Part shown: piece by piece, positions 1 to 9,040 of the stretch
Numbering within the stretch: the stretch's first letter is position 1
How the letters are laid out: each line of letters begins with the position of its first letter
Source: Sorangium cellulosum
Lineage (GTDB): Bacteria; Myxococcota_A; Polyangia; Polyangiales; Polyangiaceae
Assembly: GCF_002950945.1 (NCBI RefSeq)
Contig: NZ_CP012673.1
Coordinates: 10,926,501 to 10,990,500 of the forward strand
Direction: 5' to 3'
DNA: 64,000 bases
Translations under genes and position numbers: made by a program
Notes under the pieces: model-generated
The model's database searches: none
Told to the model about the DNA's origin: nothing
What the model saw: the letters and a program-made list of their open reading frames with translations, nothing else

Positions 1-2
1 AC

Positions 3-527
3 TCGATGAGCGGCGGAGAGATCGCGCGTTACCTTTCGCGCCATGGCGGCGGCCGGATCGCCCGCGCGGTGTTCCTGGCGCCGACCACACCGATGCTCCT
101 CAGGGCGGCGGACAACCCGGACGGGCTCGACCTAAGCCTCGTCGAGCAGGCGCGCGCGGCGATGCGCGCGGATTACCCGGGGTGGCTGGCCGACAACGCG
201 CCGCCGTTCTTCGTGGACGGCACGCCGCCCGCGATGAGGGCGTGGGTGCAGCAGATGATGCTCCAGTGCTCGATGAAGGCGCTGCTCGACTGCAACCGCG
301 CCTCGGTCGAGGCGGACTTCCGCGACGATCTGCGCCGGATCACGGTCCCGACCCTCGTCCTCCACGGCGACCGCGACGTGTCGGCGCCGCTCGCGCTCAC
401 CGGCGAGAAGACGGCGGCGCTCGTCCCGGGGAGCCGTCTCGTCGTGTACGAGGGCGCGCCGCATGGGCTGTTCATCACCCATCGCGAGCGCCTCAGCCGC
501 GATCTGCTCGCCTTCGCGCGAGGCTGA
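3..527 (+). CDS. Alpha/beta hydrolase, 3' part of the gene
   Basis: The frame is open from the window edge, and the first codons read S-M-S-G-G, which fits the nucleophile elbow G-H-S-M-S-G of alpha/beta hydrolases (Ser codon at 9-11). The real start therefore lies upstream, and the ATG at 6 is internal. Further on are an H-G-D-R-D segment (about 362-376) that would carry the catalytic acid and a G-A-P-H-G-L segment (about 453-470) that would carry the catalytic His. This is the usual second half of an esterase, haloperoxidase or C-C hydrolase of about 270 residues. The substrate cannot be told. The gene converges on the small membrane-protein pair that follows, with only 8 bases between stop codons. 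Confidence 0.82.
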   Translation, partial: SMSGGEIARYLSRHGGGRIARAVFLAPTTPMLLRAADNPDGLDLSLVEQARAAMRADYPGWLADNAPPFFVDGTPPAMRAWVQQMMLQCSMKALLDCNRASVEADFRDDLRRITVPTLVLHGDRDVSAPLALTGEKTAALVPGSRLVVYEGAPHGLFITHRERLSRDLLAFARG

Positions 528-535
528 GCGAGGCG

Positions 536-871
536 CTAGCGCCGCAGCGTCTTGTAGAACATGTAGCCGAAGCCGAGCGTGAGCACGACGAGGGCGGCCC
601 CGCCGAGCGTGACGAACGGCAGGATCTTGGCGCGCGCTTGCCGCTCCATCTCGCCGACGCGCATCACGAGATCCTCGCGGACCGCGTCGGCCCTCCGCTC
701 GAGGCGCTCGCGCTCCGGCGAGTCCTTTGCCTCGTTGTCCCTGACAGCGGGCGTCGCGCCGCCAGGGTGCTCGGTGATCCGATCGAGCTCTTCCAGGCTC
801 GCGCGGACGTTGGAACGGAGCAGGGCGGCGCGCTGCTCCAGGTCATCGATGCCGTTTGTGTTCGTGCTCAT
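536..871 (-). CDS. Small membrane-anchored protein, DUF3618-like
   Basis: A 111-residue protein with a charged, helical N-terminal two thirds (many Arg/Glu, probably coiled coil, residues 8-75) and one C-terminal membrane segment at about residues 85-107 followed by K-T-L-R-R. This layout is that of DUF3618 proteins, which accompany holin-like and envelope-stress proteins and whose biochemical role is unknown. Its ATG overlaps the stop codon of the upstream minus-strand gene (ATGA, 868-871), so the two are translationally coupled and probably act together at the inner membrane. The family call rests on layout and neighbourhood rather than a diagnostic motif. Confidence 0.68.
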   Translation of the reverse strand: MSTNTNGIDDLEQRAALLRSNVRASLEELDRITEHPGGATPAVRDNEAKDSPERERLERRADAVREDLVMRVGEMERQARAKILPFVTLGGAALVVLTLGFGYMFYKTLRR

Positions 872-1251
872 GCGATCTCTTCCTTCAGCGTTTTGGCCTG
901 GGCCTCGGCGTGCTCCTTGGTGGCGTCGAGCGGCGGCTCCTTCGGGATGCTCCGGTAGCCGACCAGCCCGGCGACGCCGGCCGTGACGAGCAAGACGGCC
1001 GCGATGACGAGCGCCGGCGCCGGGCCGCCCATCGCGAGCACCGCCGCGACGAGGAGCATCGCGACCATCAGGATCGCAGCGACGAGGGCGACGCCGAACG
1101 CGATGACCGCGCTCTTGAGCTTGAAGGCGTCTTGTTTGGTCTCGTTCTTCGCGAGCGCGATCTCGATCTTGATCAGCTCCTGCGTGTCCTGGATGGCGCC
1201 TTTGACGAGATCGACGAGCCCGCTCTCCTCGGGTTGATTGTGGTTCGCCAT
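868..1251 (-). CDS. Phage holin family protein (DUF1469-like)
   Basis: The start is placed at the ATG at 1251 because GAGGAA lies 5-6 bases upstream and the further upstream frame is low-quality sequence. The 127-residue product has an amphipathic N-terminus (residues 10-45, rich in K/E), two adjacent membrane segments (about 48-74 and 78-98) and a charged C-terminal helix. This is the layout of Actinobacterial holin/YqjE-like DUF1469 proteins. These are housekeeping membrane proteins found in many non-phage contexts, so the name does not imply a prophage. It is the first gene of a two-gene operon with the DUF3618-like protein. Confidence 0.74.
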   Translation of the reverse strand: MANHNQPEESGLVDLVKGAIQDTQELIKIEIALAKNETKQDAFKLKSAVIAFGVALVAAILMVAMLLVAAVLAMGGPAPALVIAAVLLVTAGVAGLVGYRSIPKEPPLDATKEHAEAQAKTLKEEIA

Positions 1252-1680
1252 GGGTTCCTCGCGTGTGACGGATCGGTCGGGCAACGCTCCATCCGGCATC
1301 TCGCCGGCGGGTGCAGCGGGTCGTCCGGGCTGGTCAGCTCCGTCGACGGCCAGTCGTAGGAGCTCCAACTGCATCGATCGGACCAGGCAAAACGTAGGCC
1401 CGCGGACCTCGCCGCGCGGCCCGGGAGGCCGTCCGAGACAACGGGCTGTATCCGTTACGCCACATGTGGCGGGCCTGCGCGTGCAGAGTAAAACATTCCA
1501 CCCGATGACCCGCTGAGAGCGCTGCGAGGCCGTTCGACGTCACGCCGCGGTGCGGCACGGCCCGCAGCCATGGAAACCGCGCGGTGGAGGGCGCCGTGAA
1601 ACATGCCCGAAAACTCGGTGCAACAGGCCTCCCCGCACGCTCCGCCTGGCTCCGCAGGCAACCGGATGAAAGGTCGCGCC
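1252..1680. other. Divergent intergenic region, no gene seen
   Basis: About 430 bases between the holin-family gene (minus) and the ABC-transporter operon (plus). It must carry promoters for both. I see no convincing sigma-70 or sigma-54 promoter and no protein-like frame. Importers of this subtype are sometimes preceded by a guanidine riboswitch, so I looked for the conserved ykkC words and did not find them. Confidence 0.5.
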
Positions 1681-2778
1681 ATGACTTGGCTTGTTCGGCT
1701 CATCGGATTCCTCTCGCTGTTGCTGCTCGGGACGTCGTGCGGCAAGTCGTCGGGTCCCGAGGTGGGCCCCTCCAGGGACGAGCCGCCCGGCGCCGCCGCG
1801 GCCACGACGCCCGGCGCCGCCGCGGGCGCGCTCCCCGCCGCGAAGCCCGCCGGCGCGCCGCTGCGCGTCGCGTACAGCGACTGGCCAGGCTGGGTCGCCT
1901 GGGAGATCGCCCTCCAGAAGGGGTGGTTCAAGGAAGCCGGCGTGGAGGTCGACTTCAAGTGGTTCGAGTACGTGCCCTCCATGGAGGCCTACTCGGCCGG
2001 CAAGGTCGACGCGGTGTGTGTCACGAACGGCGACGCGCTCGTCACCGGCAGCAGCGGCGCGCCCGGCGTGGGCGTCGTCGTCAACGACTACAGCAATGGC
2101 AACGACATGGTGGTGGCGAGGCCCGGAATCACCCGCGTCGCCGAGCTCAAGGGCAAGAAGGTCGGCGTCGAGGTCGGGTTCGTCAGCCACCTCCTGCTCC
2201 TCCACGCGCTCAAGTCCGCCGGGCTCGCCGAGAAGGACATCCAGATCGTCAACGTGCCGACCGACCAGACGCCCCAGACGCTGAAGTCGGGAAGCGTCGA
2301 CGCCATCGTCGCCTGGCAGCCGAACAGCGGGCAGGCGCTGCGCGAGCTCCCGGGCTCGACCGCCCTCTTCACGAGCGCCGACGTGCCGGGCATCATCTAC
2401 GACCTCCTCGTCGTCAACCCGAAGAGCCTCGCCGAGCGGCGCGCCGACTGGGTGAAGGTCGTCAAGGTGTGGGACCGGATCGCCACGTTCCTCCTGGACG
2501 AGCGGAACCGCGACGAGGCCGCGCGCATCATGAGCGCGCGCGTCGGGCTCACCCCGGAGCAGTACAAGCCGCTGCTCAAGGGGACGTTCTTCCTCGACCT
2601 CGCGGGCGGCGTGAAGCACCTCGCGAAGGGGGAAGGCCTCACGTCGGTCTACGGATCCAGCAAGCTCGTCGACGAGTTCAACGTGAGCAACAACGTCTAC
2701 AAGGCGTCGTTGAAGGTCGAGGACTACCTCGATCCCAGCCTCACCGCCGAGGCCGTCAAGGCAGGTCAGGCGCCGTGA
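1681..2778 (+). CDS. ABC transporter substrate-binding lipoprotein, NitT/TauT type
   Basis: Start chosen at the ATG at 1681 because it begins directly with a signal sequence (T-W-L-V-R-L-I then a hydrophobic run) ending in a lipobox-like L-G-T-S-C near residue 19; upstream in-frame ATGs at 1603 and 1666 would add a non-signal extension. After a Gly/Ala/Pro-rich linker comes a periplasmic binding-protein fold of the NMT1/SsuA family, beginning [10 protein letters not shown] and containing V-D-A-V and N-D-Y-S-N-G. These segments recall the subgroup found with urea-carboxylase-like (guanidine carboxylase) genes, so an aliphatic amine, guanidine or similar ligand is plausible but unproven. The stop overlaps the GTG of the permease gene (GTGA). 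Confidence 0.9.
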   Translation: MTWLVRLIGFLSLLLLGTSCGKSSGPEVGPSRDEPPGAAAATTPGAAAGALPAAKPAGAPLRVAYSDWPGWVAWEIALQKGWFKEAGVEVDFKWFEYVPSMEAYSAGKVDAVCVTNGDALVTGSSGAPGVGVVVNDYSNGNDMVVARPGITRVAELKGKKVGVEVGFVSHLLLLHALKSAGLAEKDIQIVNVPTDQTPQTLKSGSVDAIVAWQPNSGQALRELPGSTALFTSADVPGIIYDLLVVNPKSLAERRADWVKVVKVWDRIATFLLDERNRDEAARIMSARVGLTPEQYKPLLKGTFFLDLAGGVKHLAKGEGLTSVYGSSKLVDEFNVSNNVYKASLKVEDYLDPSLTAEAVKAGQAP

Positions 2779-3962
2779 GCGCGGCTCCCCTGCCCTCGCC
2801 CGCCCCGCGCGCCGCGGCGGCCTCCTCGGCCGCCCCGCGCGCCGGGCAGGCTCGCCCGCGCCGCGCGCCGGGCCTCTTCGTGGTGCAGGCGCCGATCAGC
2901 CGGAGAGCGGGCCTCCGCCTCGGCGTGTTCGCCTTCATCCTGCCGCTCGCCGTGTGGAGCGTCATCAGCTATGTGCCGTTCGTCTGGCACCCGCTCGTGC
3001 ACGTCTCCCACCCGGGCGACACCGCCGTGCCGGGCGCATATGCCTACATCGCCGAGGGCCAGCTCGTCGATCGCGAGGTGTTCGAGCAGCGCAACCTCGA
3101 GCTCTCGCGGGCCGGGAAGCGGCTCGCGGAGGGGGAGCGCGCCAATCCCATCTTCCTCCCGGCGCCGCACGAGGTCGGCCGCGCCTTCTATGCCTCGTTC
3201 ACCACCCCTCCGCAGCGCACGGGCGACTACTGGCTTCACGAGAGCCTGCTCCAGAGCTGCAAGGTCATCTTCTGGGGCTTCTTCTACGCCGCGCTCGTCG
3301 GCGTCCCGCTCGGCGTCCTGTGCGGGGCGTTCGCGCTGTTCTCGCGGCTCGTCGAGCCGTTCGTCGACTTCATCCGGTACATGCCGGCGCCCGTGTTCGG
3401 GGCCCTCGCCGTCGCCGTGCTGGGGCTCGGGGACGCGCCCAAGATCACCATCATCTTCATCGGCGTCTTCTTCCAGATGGTGCTCGTCGTCGCGAACACG
3501 GTGCGCTCCGTCGATCCCGCCCTGCTCCACGCCGCGCAGACCCTCGGCGCCCGCCCCCACCAGCTCGTCGCCCACGTCGTGATCCCGGCGGCGCTGCCGG
3601 CGCTCTTCCGCGACCTGCGCATCCTGCTCGGCTGCGCCTGGACGTACCTCGTCGTCGCCGAGCTGATCGGCGAGAAATCGGGGCTGAGCGCGTTCCTCTA
3701 CCAGCAGCAGCGCTACCGGCACTTCGACAACGTGTACGCCGGGATCGCGATGATCGGCCTCATCGGCCTCGCGACCGATCAGCTGCTCGCCGCGCTCGGG
3801 CGGCTCCTGTTCCCGTGGGAGACGGGGAGCACCGCGCTCGCCCGCTGGCTGCGCGGCCTGCGCCGGCTGCTCCCGGCGCACGGCCGCCTCGCCGCGGCGC
3901 CGCGCCCTTTCCCGGCGGACGGCGCCTCGATGGCCCGAGAGCTCCAGGGAGGCTCGCGATGA
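2775..3962 (+). CDS. ABC transporter permease, NitT/TauT type
   Basis: The GTG at 2775 overlaps the stop of the binding-protein gene and gives a 395-residue product. An Ala/Pro/Arg-rich N-terminus (1-40) precedes a first membrane helix (about 50-72), a long periplasmic or peripheral segment (about 73-150), and a typical BPD_transp_1 core of about five helices. The EAA-like loop is near A-A-Q-T-L-G-A, the region that contacts the ATPase. The approximately 80-residue insertion between the first helix and the permease core is also characteristic of the urea-carboxylase-linked subfamily. It forms the channel of the importer with the flanking ATPase and binding protein. Its stop overlaps the next start (ATGA, 3959-3962). 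Confidence 0.9.
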   Translation: MSAAPLPSPAPRAAAASSAAPRAGQARPRRAPGLFVVQAPISRRAGLRLGVFAFILPLAVWSVISYVPFVWHPLVHVSHPGDTAVPGAYAYIAEGQLVDREVFEQRNLELSRAGKRLAEGERANPIFLPAPHEVGRAFYASFTTPPQRTGDYWLHESLLQSCKVIFWGFFYAALVGVPLGVLCGAFALFSRLVEPFVDFIRYMPAPVFGALAVAVLGLGDAPKITIIFIGVFFQMVLVVANTVRSVDPALLHAAQTLGARPHQLVAHVVIPAALPALFRDLRILLGCAWTYLVVAELIGEKSGLSAFLYQQQRYRHFDNVYAGIAMIGLIGLATDQLLAALGRLLFPWETGSTALARWLRGLRRLLPAHGRLAAAPRPFPADGASMARELQGGSR

Positions 3963-4855
3963 GCCGGATCGTGGACGACCACGTCGCGCTCCCGAGCTAC
4001 AAGCACCACCCCGCGGAGGTCGCCGCGCGCCTCGCCGAGCTCCGGGAGCGCCCGGCCGTGATGCACATCGAGGCGCTCTCTCGCCACTTCGAGGGCGACC
4101 GGGGCCGGCTCACGGCGCTCGACGGGATCAGCTTCGACGTGCGCAGCCGCGAGCTCATCAGCGTGATCGGGCCGTCGGGGTGCGGCAAGTCCACGCTGAT
4201 CCGCCTCGTGGCGGGGCTCGACGCGCCGAGCTCCGGCGACGTGCTGATCGACGGGAGGCCCGTCGAGGGCCCCGGCGCCGACCGGGGCATGGTGTTCCAG
4301 AGCTACACGCTGTTTCCCTGGCTCACCGTGAAGAAGAACGTGATGTTCGGCCTCAGGATGAAGGGCGCGGCGCGCGGCGAAGCCGAGCGGCTCGCCCTCG
4401 GGTGGCTCGACGTCGTGGGGCTCTCCGCCTTCGCCGACCACTACCCCGCCCAGCTCTCCGGCGGGATGAAGCAGCGCGCCGCGATCGCCCGCGCGCTCGC
4501 GAACGAGCCGCGCATCCTGCTCATGGACGAGCCGTTCGGCGCGCTGGACGCGCAGACGCGGGCGAACATGCAGGCGCACCTGCTCCGCATCTGGGAGCGG
4601 GTCGACATCACGATCCTCTTCATCACCCACGACCTCGACGAGGCGATCTACCTCTCGGACCGCATCGTCGTGCTCGGGGCGAACCCGGGACGTGTGCTCG
4701 AGATCATCGAGGTGCCCGTGGCGCGGCCGCGCGGCCCGGAGCAGCTCCTGTCGGGGCACTTCCTGGCGACGAAGAAGCGGCTGGAGGAGCTGATCCACCA
4801 GCACGGCTCGCCCGGGGGTCAGGGCCTCGACGAGCCGCCCTCGGCCGCGGCGTAG
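3959..4855 (+). CDS. ABC transporter ATP-binding protein, NitT/TauT type
   Basis: A complete 298-residue ABC ATPase. Walker [10 protein letters not shown] is at residues 71-79, the Q-loop Gln at 114, signature L-S-G-G-M at 166-170, Walker B L-L-M-D-E-P at 187-192 and the H-loop His at 224. The L-F-P-W-L-T sequence after the Q-loop is typical of the nitrate/sulfonate/taurine group. A 35-residue extension precedes the nucleotide-binding domain, as in the amine-importer subgroup. Last gene of the operon; both upstream junctions are 4-base overlaps, so equal-stoichiometry coupled translation is likely. Confidence 0.95.
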   Translation: MSRIVDDHVALPSYKHHPAEVAARLAELRERPAVMHIEALSRHFEGDRGRLTALDGISFDVRSRELISVIGPSGCGKSTLIRLVAGLDAPSSGDVLIDGRPVEGPGADRGMVFQSYTLFPWLTVKKNVMFGLRMKGAARGEAERLALGWLDVVGLSAFADHYPAQLSGGMKQRAAIARALANEPRILLMDEPFGALDAQTRANMQAHLLRIWERVDITILFITHDLDEAIYLSDRIVVLGANPGRVLEIIEVPVARPRGPEQLLSGHFLATKKRLEELIHQHGSPGGQGLDEPPSAAA

Positions 4856-4919
4856 CCCCTCGTCGCCCGAGGCGAACACGCCGGCGATCAGCGTGGCCTG
4901 TCGTCAGACGTGGGTCGCG

Positions 4920-5456
4920 TCACTCCTGCTCGCCTGGCGCGCCGGGATCGCACTCGAACAGCACACGTGTGCGGTACACGGACGCCGGGTCCTCCGGCGG
5001 CGGCATCAGGACCGTCTTGCCGCAATCCGCCCTGTAACGAGCGTGCAGGATGGCAGGTGCGTCGTTCGTCGCGTCGGTGTAGCTGGTCCACTCGAGGGTC
5101 GCGGCGCACGACCGGGTGCGGCAGTCGACCTCGACGATCGTGAAGCGTGCACGGTCCTTCAGCCCGACGAGCGCCTCGCCGAGCGCAGCGCCGGTGCGGC
5201 TGGCCCAGCCGGGCTCCACGGGGGCGAGGTCGTGATCCGCGAGGGCGCCCTGGAAGCGCTCGACCACACGCGCCGCGTCCTCCGGGCTGCCGGAGGGCTG
5301 CGCCGGCCCGAGAGCCCCGAGCGCGGGCCGCGCCGCGTCGACGATGCTCGCCCGAGGCTCCGGCGCGCGCTCGGACCCCCTCGCCTTCGCGAACAGGAGG
5401 GAGGACCCGGCCCCTGCGGCGACGCCCGCGAGCACGGGCAGAGCGACGCGAAACAC
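4920..5456 (-). CDS. Exported hypothetical protein
   Basis: A 178-residue protein starting M-F-R-V-A-L-P-V-L with a hydrophobic N-terminal segment (residues 3-22) that is either a signal peptide or a membrane anchor. The body contains four Cys (in C-R-T-R-S-C, A-D-C and F-E-C), spaced as if for two disulfides, and ends in an acidic tail. Similar short proteins with a C-x4-C pair in a segment about the effect of residues on a beta-strand are common among myxobacterial exported proteins, but I recognise no domain. It starts head-to-head with the Cys-rich ORF on the other strand, leaving almost no room for two promoters. Confidence 0.6.
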   Translation of the reverse strand: MFRVALPVLAGVAAGAGSSLLFAKARGSERAPEPRASIVDAARPALGALGPAQPSGSPEDAARVVERFQGALADHDLAPVEPGWASRTGAALGEALVGLKDRARFTIVEVDCRTRSCAATLEWTSYTDATNDAPAILHARYRADCGKTVLMPPPEDPASVYRTRVLFECDPGAPGEQE

Positions 5457-5482
5457 GGCGAACGTTCGGCTCCACCGTCTTC

Positions 5483-5911
5483 GTGGGCAAGGTGGCCGAT
5501 GGCGGCGCGTGCACCAACGACGGCGATTGCAGCGGTGAGGGCTCGCAGTGTGAGGATGACGTCTGCACGCCGCCCCCGGCGCCCTCGGCGGAGGGGGAGC
5601 CTTGCTTCTTCCCCGAAGACTGCCAGGAGGGCCTTGAGTGTGACTATGTCGAAGTCGGCCTCCAGTGCGTCAAGCCTCAATCCAAGCCCGATGGGCAGGA
5701 GTGCGCGGGCAACTACGATTGCGCAAGCCGCTACTGCGACGCCATGCGCGTCTGCGCGGCGCTGAGGGAGGACGGCGCGGAGTGCATCTTCTCCGGCGAG
5801 TGCAAGAGCGGCTACTGCGATACAGAGACCTTCACCTGCGCGCCGGACGAGCCGGCGCCCGAGCCGGCGCCCGAGCCGGCGGACGAGGAGCCGGTCTGCG
5901 ACGGCACGTGA
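5483..5911 (+). CDS. Cys-rich Dickkopf-like repeat protein, probably missing its N-terminus
   Basis: The frame encodes about five short Cys modules (C-T-N-D-G-D-C, C-F-F-P-E-D-C, C-A-G-N-Y-D-C, C-I-F-S-G-E-C and similar), each followed by a further Cys pair. This spacing matches the disulfide-rich repeats of secreted myxobacterial proteins. The tail is a P-A-P-E-P-A repeat. There is no signal peptide: the first in-frame start I can place is GTG at 5483, and upstream the frame runs antisense through the divergent gene. Proteins of this kind are normally exported, so this is probably a 3' remnant cut off from its signal sequence, though translation from the GTG cannot be excluded. Confidence 0.5.
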   Translation: MGKVADGGACTNDGDCSGEGSQCEDDVCTPPPAPSAEGEPCFFPEDCQEGLECDYVEVGLQCVKPQSKPDGQECAGNYDCASRYCDAMRVCAALREDGAECIFSGECKSGYCDTETFTCAPDEPAPEPAPEPADEEPVCDGT

Positions 5912-5961
5912 ACATCGACGGCCGCGCGCTCACCGTCTTCAGCATCGTCTAGAGCATCGAT

Positions 5962-6097
5962 CAGCTTGAAACGCCCGAGAATGAAAAGATTCGAACCACA
6001 GAGGCACAGAGGGCACAGAGTTGTTTTGTTGTTCCTCTGTGTCCTCTGTGCCTCTGTGGTTCATTTTCCCGGGGTTTCAACCCGTTCGGTGTCCTAG
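5962..6097. repeat. Large palindromic intergenic element A (CACAGAGG-type arms)
   Basis: The core is an inverted repeat with arms at 5993-6020 and 6035-6062. Of 28 positions, 27 are complementary and the remaining one can form G-U in RNA. The loop is a 14-base T-rich stretch. Each arm is three tandem words of about 9 bases built on CACAGAGG. Outside the core a second inverted pair (TTGAAACGCCC at 5966-5976 against GGGGTTTCAA at 6071-6080) extends the palindrome. Similar CACAGAGG palindromes are known as dispersed intergenic repeats in several large bacterial genomes. It sits between convergent genes (Cys-rich ORF and valS) and could also stop transcription from both sides. Confidence 0.8.
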
Positions 6098-6110
6098 GTG
6101 ACGTTATGGT

Positions 6111-6144
6111 GGATCGGGCTGCTCGATCCTGAGCAGCCCGATCC
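6111..6144 (-). terminator. Perfect 14-bp hairpin downstream of valS
   Basis: Arms 6111-6124 and 6131-6144 are perfectly complementary (14 bp, G/C-rich, loop GATCCT) and begin 20 bases after the valS stop codon. No T-run follows on either strand, which is usual for terminators in high-GC genomes. It could also work in the other direction. Confidence 0.6.
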
Positions 6145-6163
6145 ACGTCGATCAGCGCACCAC

Positions 6164-8953
6164 TCAGTCGAGCTCGCCCGCGATCGCCCGCGCCTCCTCC
6201 AGGCCGGCGCGCTTCTGCCGCAACGCCTCGAGCTGCGCGCGCGACTCCGCGACGACCTCGGGCGGCGCCTTGTCCGCGAAGGACGGCAGCCCGAGCTTCT
6301 TCTCCAGCGCCGCGATGTCCTTCTCGGCCTTCTTGATCTCGCGCTCGACGCGCGCCGCCTCCTTCGACCCCTCGACCAGCCCGCGCAGCGCGACCAGCAC
6401 GTCGACCCCGCCGGCCACGCTCATCACCGCGCCCCGCGGGCGCTCCGCCGACCGCGGCGCCACGACCGCGGCGCCCGCCGTCTTCACGAGCGCGCGGACC
6501 GCCGCCCCCTCCGCCTCGAGCAGCGCCCGCACGGCGGCGTCGTCGCTCCGCAGGGTCAGCGGCACCTCGGCGCTCGGGTGCACCTCGTGCTCGCTCCGCA
6601 CCGTACGCGCCGCCCCGATCACCGCCTGCAGCACGCCCATGTCCCGCTCCGCCTCCGGGTCGCGCGCGGCCGTGGCCGCGTCCGGGAACCGCGCCAGCGC
6701 GAGCGAGAGGGGGCTGCCCTCGGCGCGCGGCAGCCGCTGCCACAGCTCCTCCGTGATGAACGGGATGAACGGCTGGAGCAGCCGCATCGCGGCCTCGAGC
6801 ACGTAAGCGAGCACGTCGCGCGTCTCGGCCGCCGCCTCGCTGCCCCGGTCCGCGAAGATGGGCTTCGTGAGCTCCAGGTACCAGTCGCAGAGCTCGCCCC
6901 AGAAGAAGTGGTAAAGGCCGAGGCTCGCGTCGTCGAGCCGGAACTCGTCGATGCCGGCCCGGGTCGCCTCCACCACCGCGGCGAGCCGCGAGAGGATCCA
7001 GCGGTTCGGGAGGAGCGTCGCCCGGGGCGGCGCCGCCGAGACCCGCGCGCCCTCGAGGTACGGCAGCGCGTAGCGCGTGGCGTTCCAGATCTTGTTGCAG
7101 AAGTTCCGGTTGCCCTCGATCTTCTTCGGCGAGAGCGGGATGCGCTTCGCCTGCGGCGAGTACGTGGCCAGCGTGAACCGGAGCGCGTCGGCGCCGTAGG
7201 CCGCGAAGCCCGCGCCCATCTGCGCGGCCGAGGGGTACGCCTTCTTGAACTTCTTGAGCGACTCCTCGATCGGCGCGCCCGGCAGCGCCTTCTGCACCAC
7301 CTGATCGAACCCGGCGCCGTGGATGAGATCCAGCGGGTCGATGACGTTCCCCTTCACCTTGCTCATCTTGTCGCCGGTCTCGTCGACCACGAGGCCGTGC
7401 AGCAGGATCCGGCGGAAGGGGGGCTGCCCCATGAAATGGATGCCCATCATCATCATGCGGGCGACCCAGAAGAACAGGATGTCGTAGCCGGTCTCGAGGT
7501 CGCTCGCCGGGTAGAACTTGCGCAGCGCGTCCGTGTCGTCGGGCCAGCCGAGGGTCGAGAACGGCCAGAGGGCGGACGAGAACCACGTGTCGAGCACGTC
7601 CTCGTCCTGCCGGAGCCCGGCCGCGCCGCACGCCTCGCACGCGGCCGGGGACTCGTCGGTCGTGACCGTGATGTGCGCGCACGACCCGCAGAAGAAGGCC
7701 GGGATCCGGTGGCCCCACCAGAGCTGGCGGGAGATGCACCAGTCGAGGATGTTCGACATCCAGTGGTCGTACGTCTTCGCCCACTCCTCGGGGATGATCT
7801 TCGTCCTGCCCTCGCGGACGGCGGCGAGCGCGGGCTCGGCGAGCGGGGCCATCTTCACGAACCACTGGGTCGAGATCATCGGCTCGACCACGCTGCCGTT
7901 GCGCTCGCTCCGGGGGAGCACGAGCTGGTGCGGCTTCGCGCCGCGGGCGAGGCCCTTCTCCTCGAGGGCGCGCTTCACCGCCTTGCGCGCGGCGAAGCGG
8001 TCCATGCCGGCGAAGCTCCCGCCTTCGGCGTTGATCGTGCCGTCGTGGCTCAGGATGGAGATGATCTCGAGGTTGTGGCGCTTGCCCGTGGCGAAGTCGT
8101 TGAAGTCGTGCGCCGGGGTGACCTTCACCGCGCCCGTGCCGAAGCTCGGATCGACGAGCTCGGCGTCGGTGATGATCGGGATGAGCCGGTCGACGAACGG
8201 GTGCCGGACCCGCTTTCCGTGCAGCGCCTTGTAGCGCGGGTCGTCCGGGTGCACCGCGACGGCGGTGTCGCCGAGCATCGTCTCGGGGCGCGTGGTGGCG
8301 ACGACGATCTCGCCGCCGCCGTCCTCCAGCGGGTAAGCGAACTCGAAGATCTCGCCGTTCGTGGGCTCGTTCTCGACCTCGAGGTTCGAGAGCACCGTGC
8401 GCGCCTCGCAGTCCCAGTAGATGAGGCGGGTGTCGCGGTAGATGAGGCCCTCGCGGTAGAGGCGCACGAACGCCTCCCGGACGGCGCGCGACAGGTCGGG
8501 GTCCATCGTGAACTTCGAGCGGCGCCAGTCGGCGCTCACGCCGAGCACGCGCTGCTGCTCGAGGATCCGGTCGCCGCTCTGCCGGCGCCACGCCCACACG
8601 CGCTCGATGAACCTCTCGCGGCCGAGCTCGTGGCGGCTCGTCCCCTCGCGCTGGAGCAGGCGCTCGACCACGGTCTGCGTCGCGATGCCGGCGTGGTCGG
8701 TGCCGGGCTGCCAGAGCGCGTTGAAGCCGCTCATCCGGTGGTACCGCGTGAGGATGTCCTCGATGGTGCAGAAGAGGGCGTGCCCCATGTGCAGCGACCC
8801 GGTGACGTTCGGCGGGGGCATGGGGAGCACGTAGGCCGGGCGGGTGTCGGCCGGGTCGTCGCTGGCGGCGAAGACGCCGTGCTCGAGCCAGTACGCATAC
8901 CAGCGGGGCTCGACGTCCTTGGGGTCGTAGGCTTTGGCGAGGTCGTTGCTCAT
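6164..8953 (-). CDS. valS: Valyl-tRNA synthetase
   Basis: A full-length 929-residue class I synthetase that charges tRNA-Val with valine in the cytoplasm. The HIGH box is N-V-T-G-S-L-H-M-G-H (H-M-G-H at 55-58). The KMSKS box, near residue 529, reads K-M-S-K-V. Between them lies the editing (CP1) domain with T-T-R-P-E-T-M-L-G-D. An anticodon-binding domain follows (from about 640), and the last 70 residues form the Lys/Glu-rich coiled-coil arm typical of ValRS. A Cys pair cluster (C-G-S-C and C-E-A-C near 400-430) in the connecting region suggests a bound zinc. Start at 8953 gives the canonical N-terminus L-A-K-A-Y-D-P. No clear ribosome-binding site precedes it. Confidence 0.98.
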   Translation of the reverse strand: MSNDLAKAYDPKDVEPRWYAYWLEHGVFAASDDPADTRPAYVLPMPPPNVTGSLHMGHALFCTIEDILTRYHRMSGFNALWQPGTDHAGIATQTVVERLLQREGTSRHELGRERFIERVWAWRRQSGDRILEQQRVLGVSADWRRSKFTMDPDLSRAVREAFVRLYREGLIYRDTRLIYWDCEARTVLSNLEVENEPTNGEIFEFAYPLEDGGGEIVVATTRPETMLGDTAVAVHPDDPRYKALHGKRVRHPFVDRLIPIITDAELVDPSFGTGAVKVTPAHDFNDFATGKRHNLEIISILSHDGTINAEGGSFAGMDRFAARKAVKRALEEKGLARGAKPHQLVLPRSERNGSVVEPMISTQWFVKMAPLAEPALAAVREGRTKIIPEEWAKTYDHWMSNILDWCISRQLWWGHRIPAFFCGSCAHITVTTDESPAACEACGAAGLRQDEDVLDTWFSSALWPFSTLGWPDDTDALRKFYPASDLETGYDILFFWVARMMMMGIHFMGQPPFRRILLHGLVVDETGDKMSKVKGNVIDPLDLIHGAGFDQVVQKALPGAPIEESLKKFKKAYPSAAQMGAGFAAYGADALRFTLATYSPQAKRIPLSPKKIEGNRNFCNKIWNATRYALPYLEGARVSAAPPRATLLPNRWILSRLAAVVEATRAGIDEFRLDDASLGLYHFFWGELCDWYLELTKPIFADRGSEAAAETRDVLAYVLEAAMRLLQPFIPFITEELWQRLPRAEGSPLSLALARFPDAATAARDPEAERDMGVLQAVIGAARTVRSEHEVHPSAEVPLTLRSDDAAVRALLEAEGAAVRALVKTAGAAVVAPRSAERPRGAVMSVAGGVDVLVALRGLVEGSKEAARVEREIKKAEKDIAALEKKLGLPSFADKAPPEVVAESRAQLEALRQKRAGLEEARAIAGELD

Positions 8954-9040
8954 ACGTGGCGTGGCTGGGCGTGGCGCGGCGTGGCGCGGGGTACGTCGGG
9001 GTCGTGGGTGGCGGACGGACGGGCTCGCCCGCGCGCGGGC

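Noticed and set aside
868-1251. Prophage lysis module, because of a holin-family protein
   Set aside because: No endolysin, tail or integrase genes are near, and this holin family is a common chromosomal membrane protein paired with DUF3618.
1380-1680. Guanidine-I or guanidine-II riboswitch before the ABC importer
   Set aside because: The conserved words of these riboswitches could not be found in this stretch.
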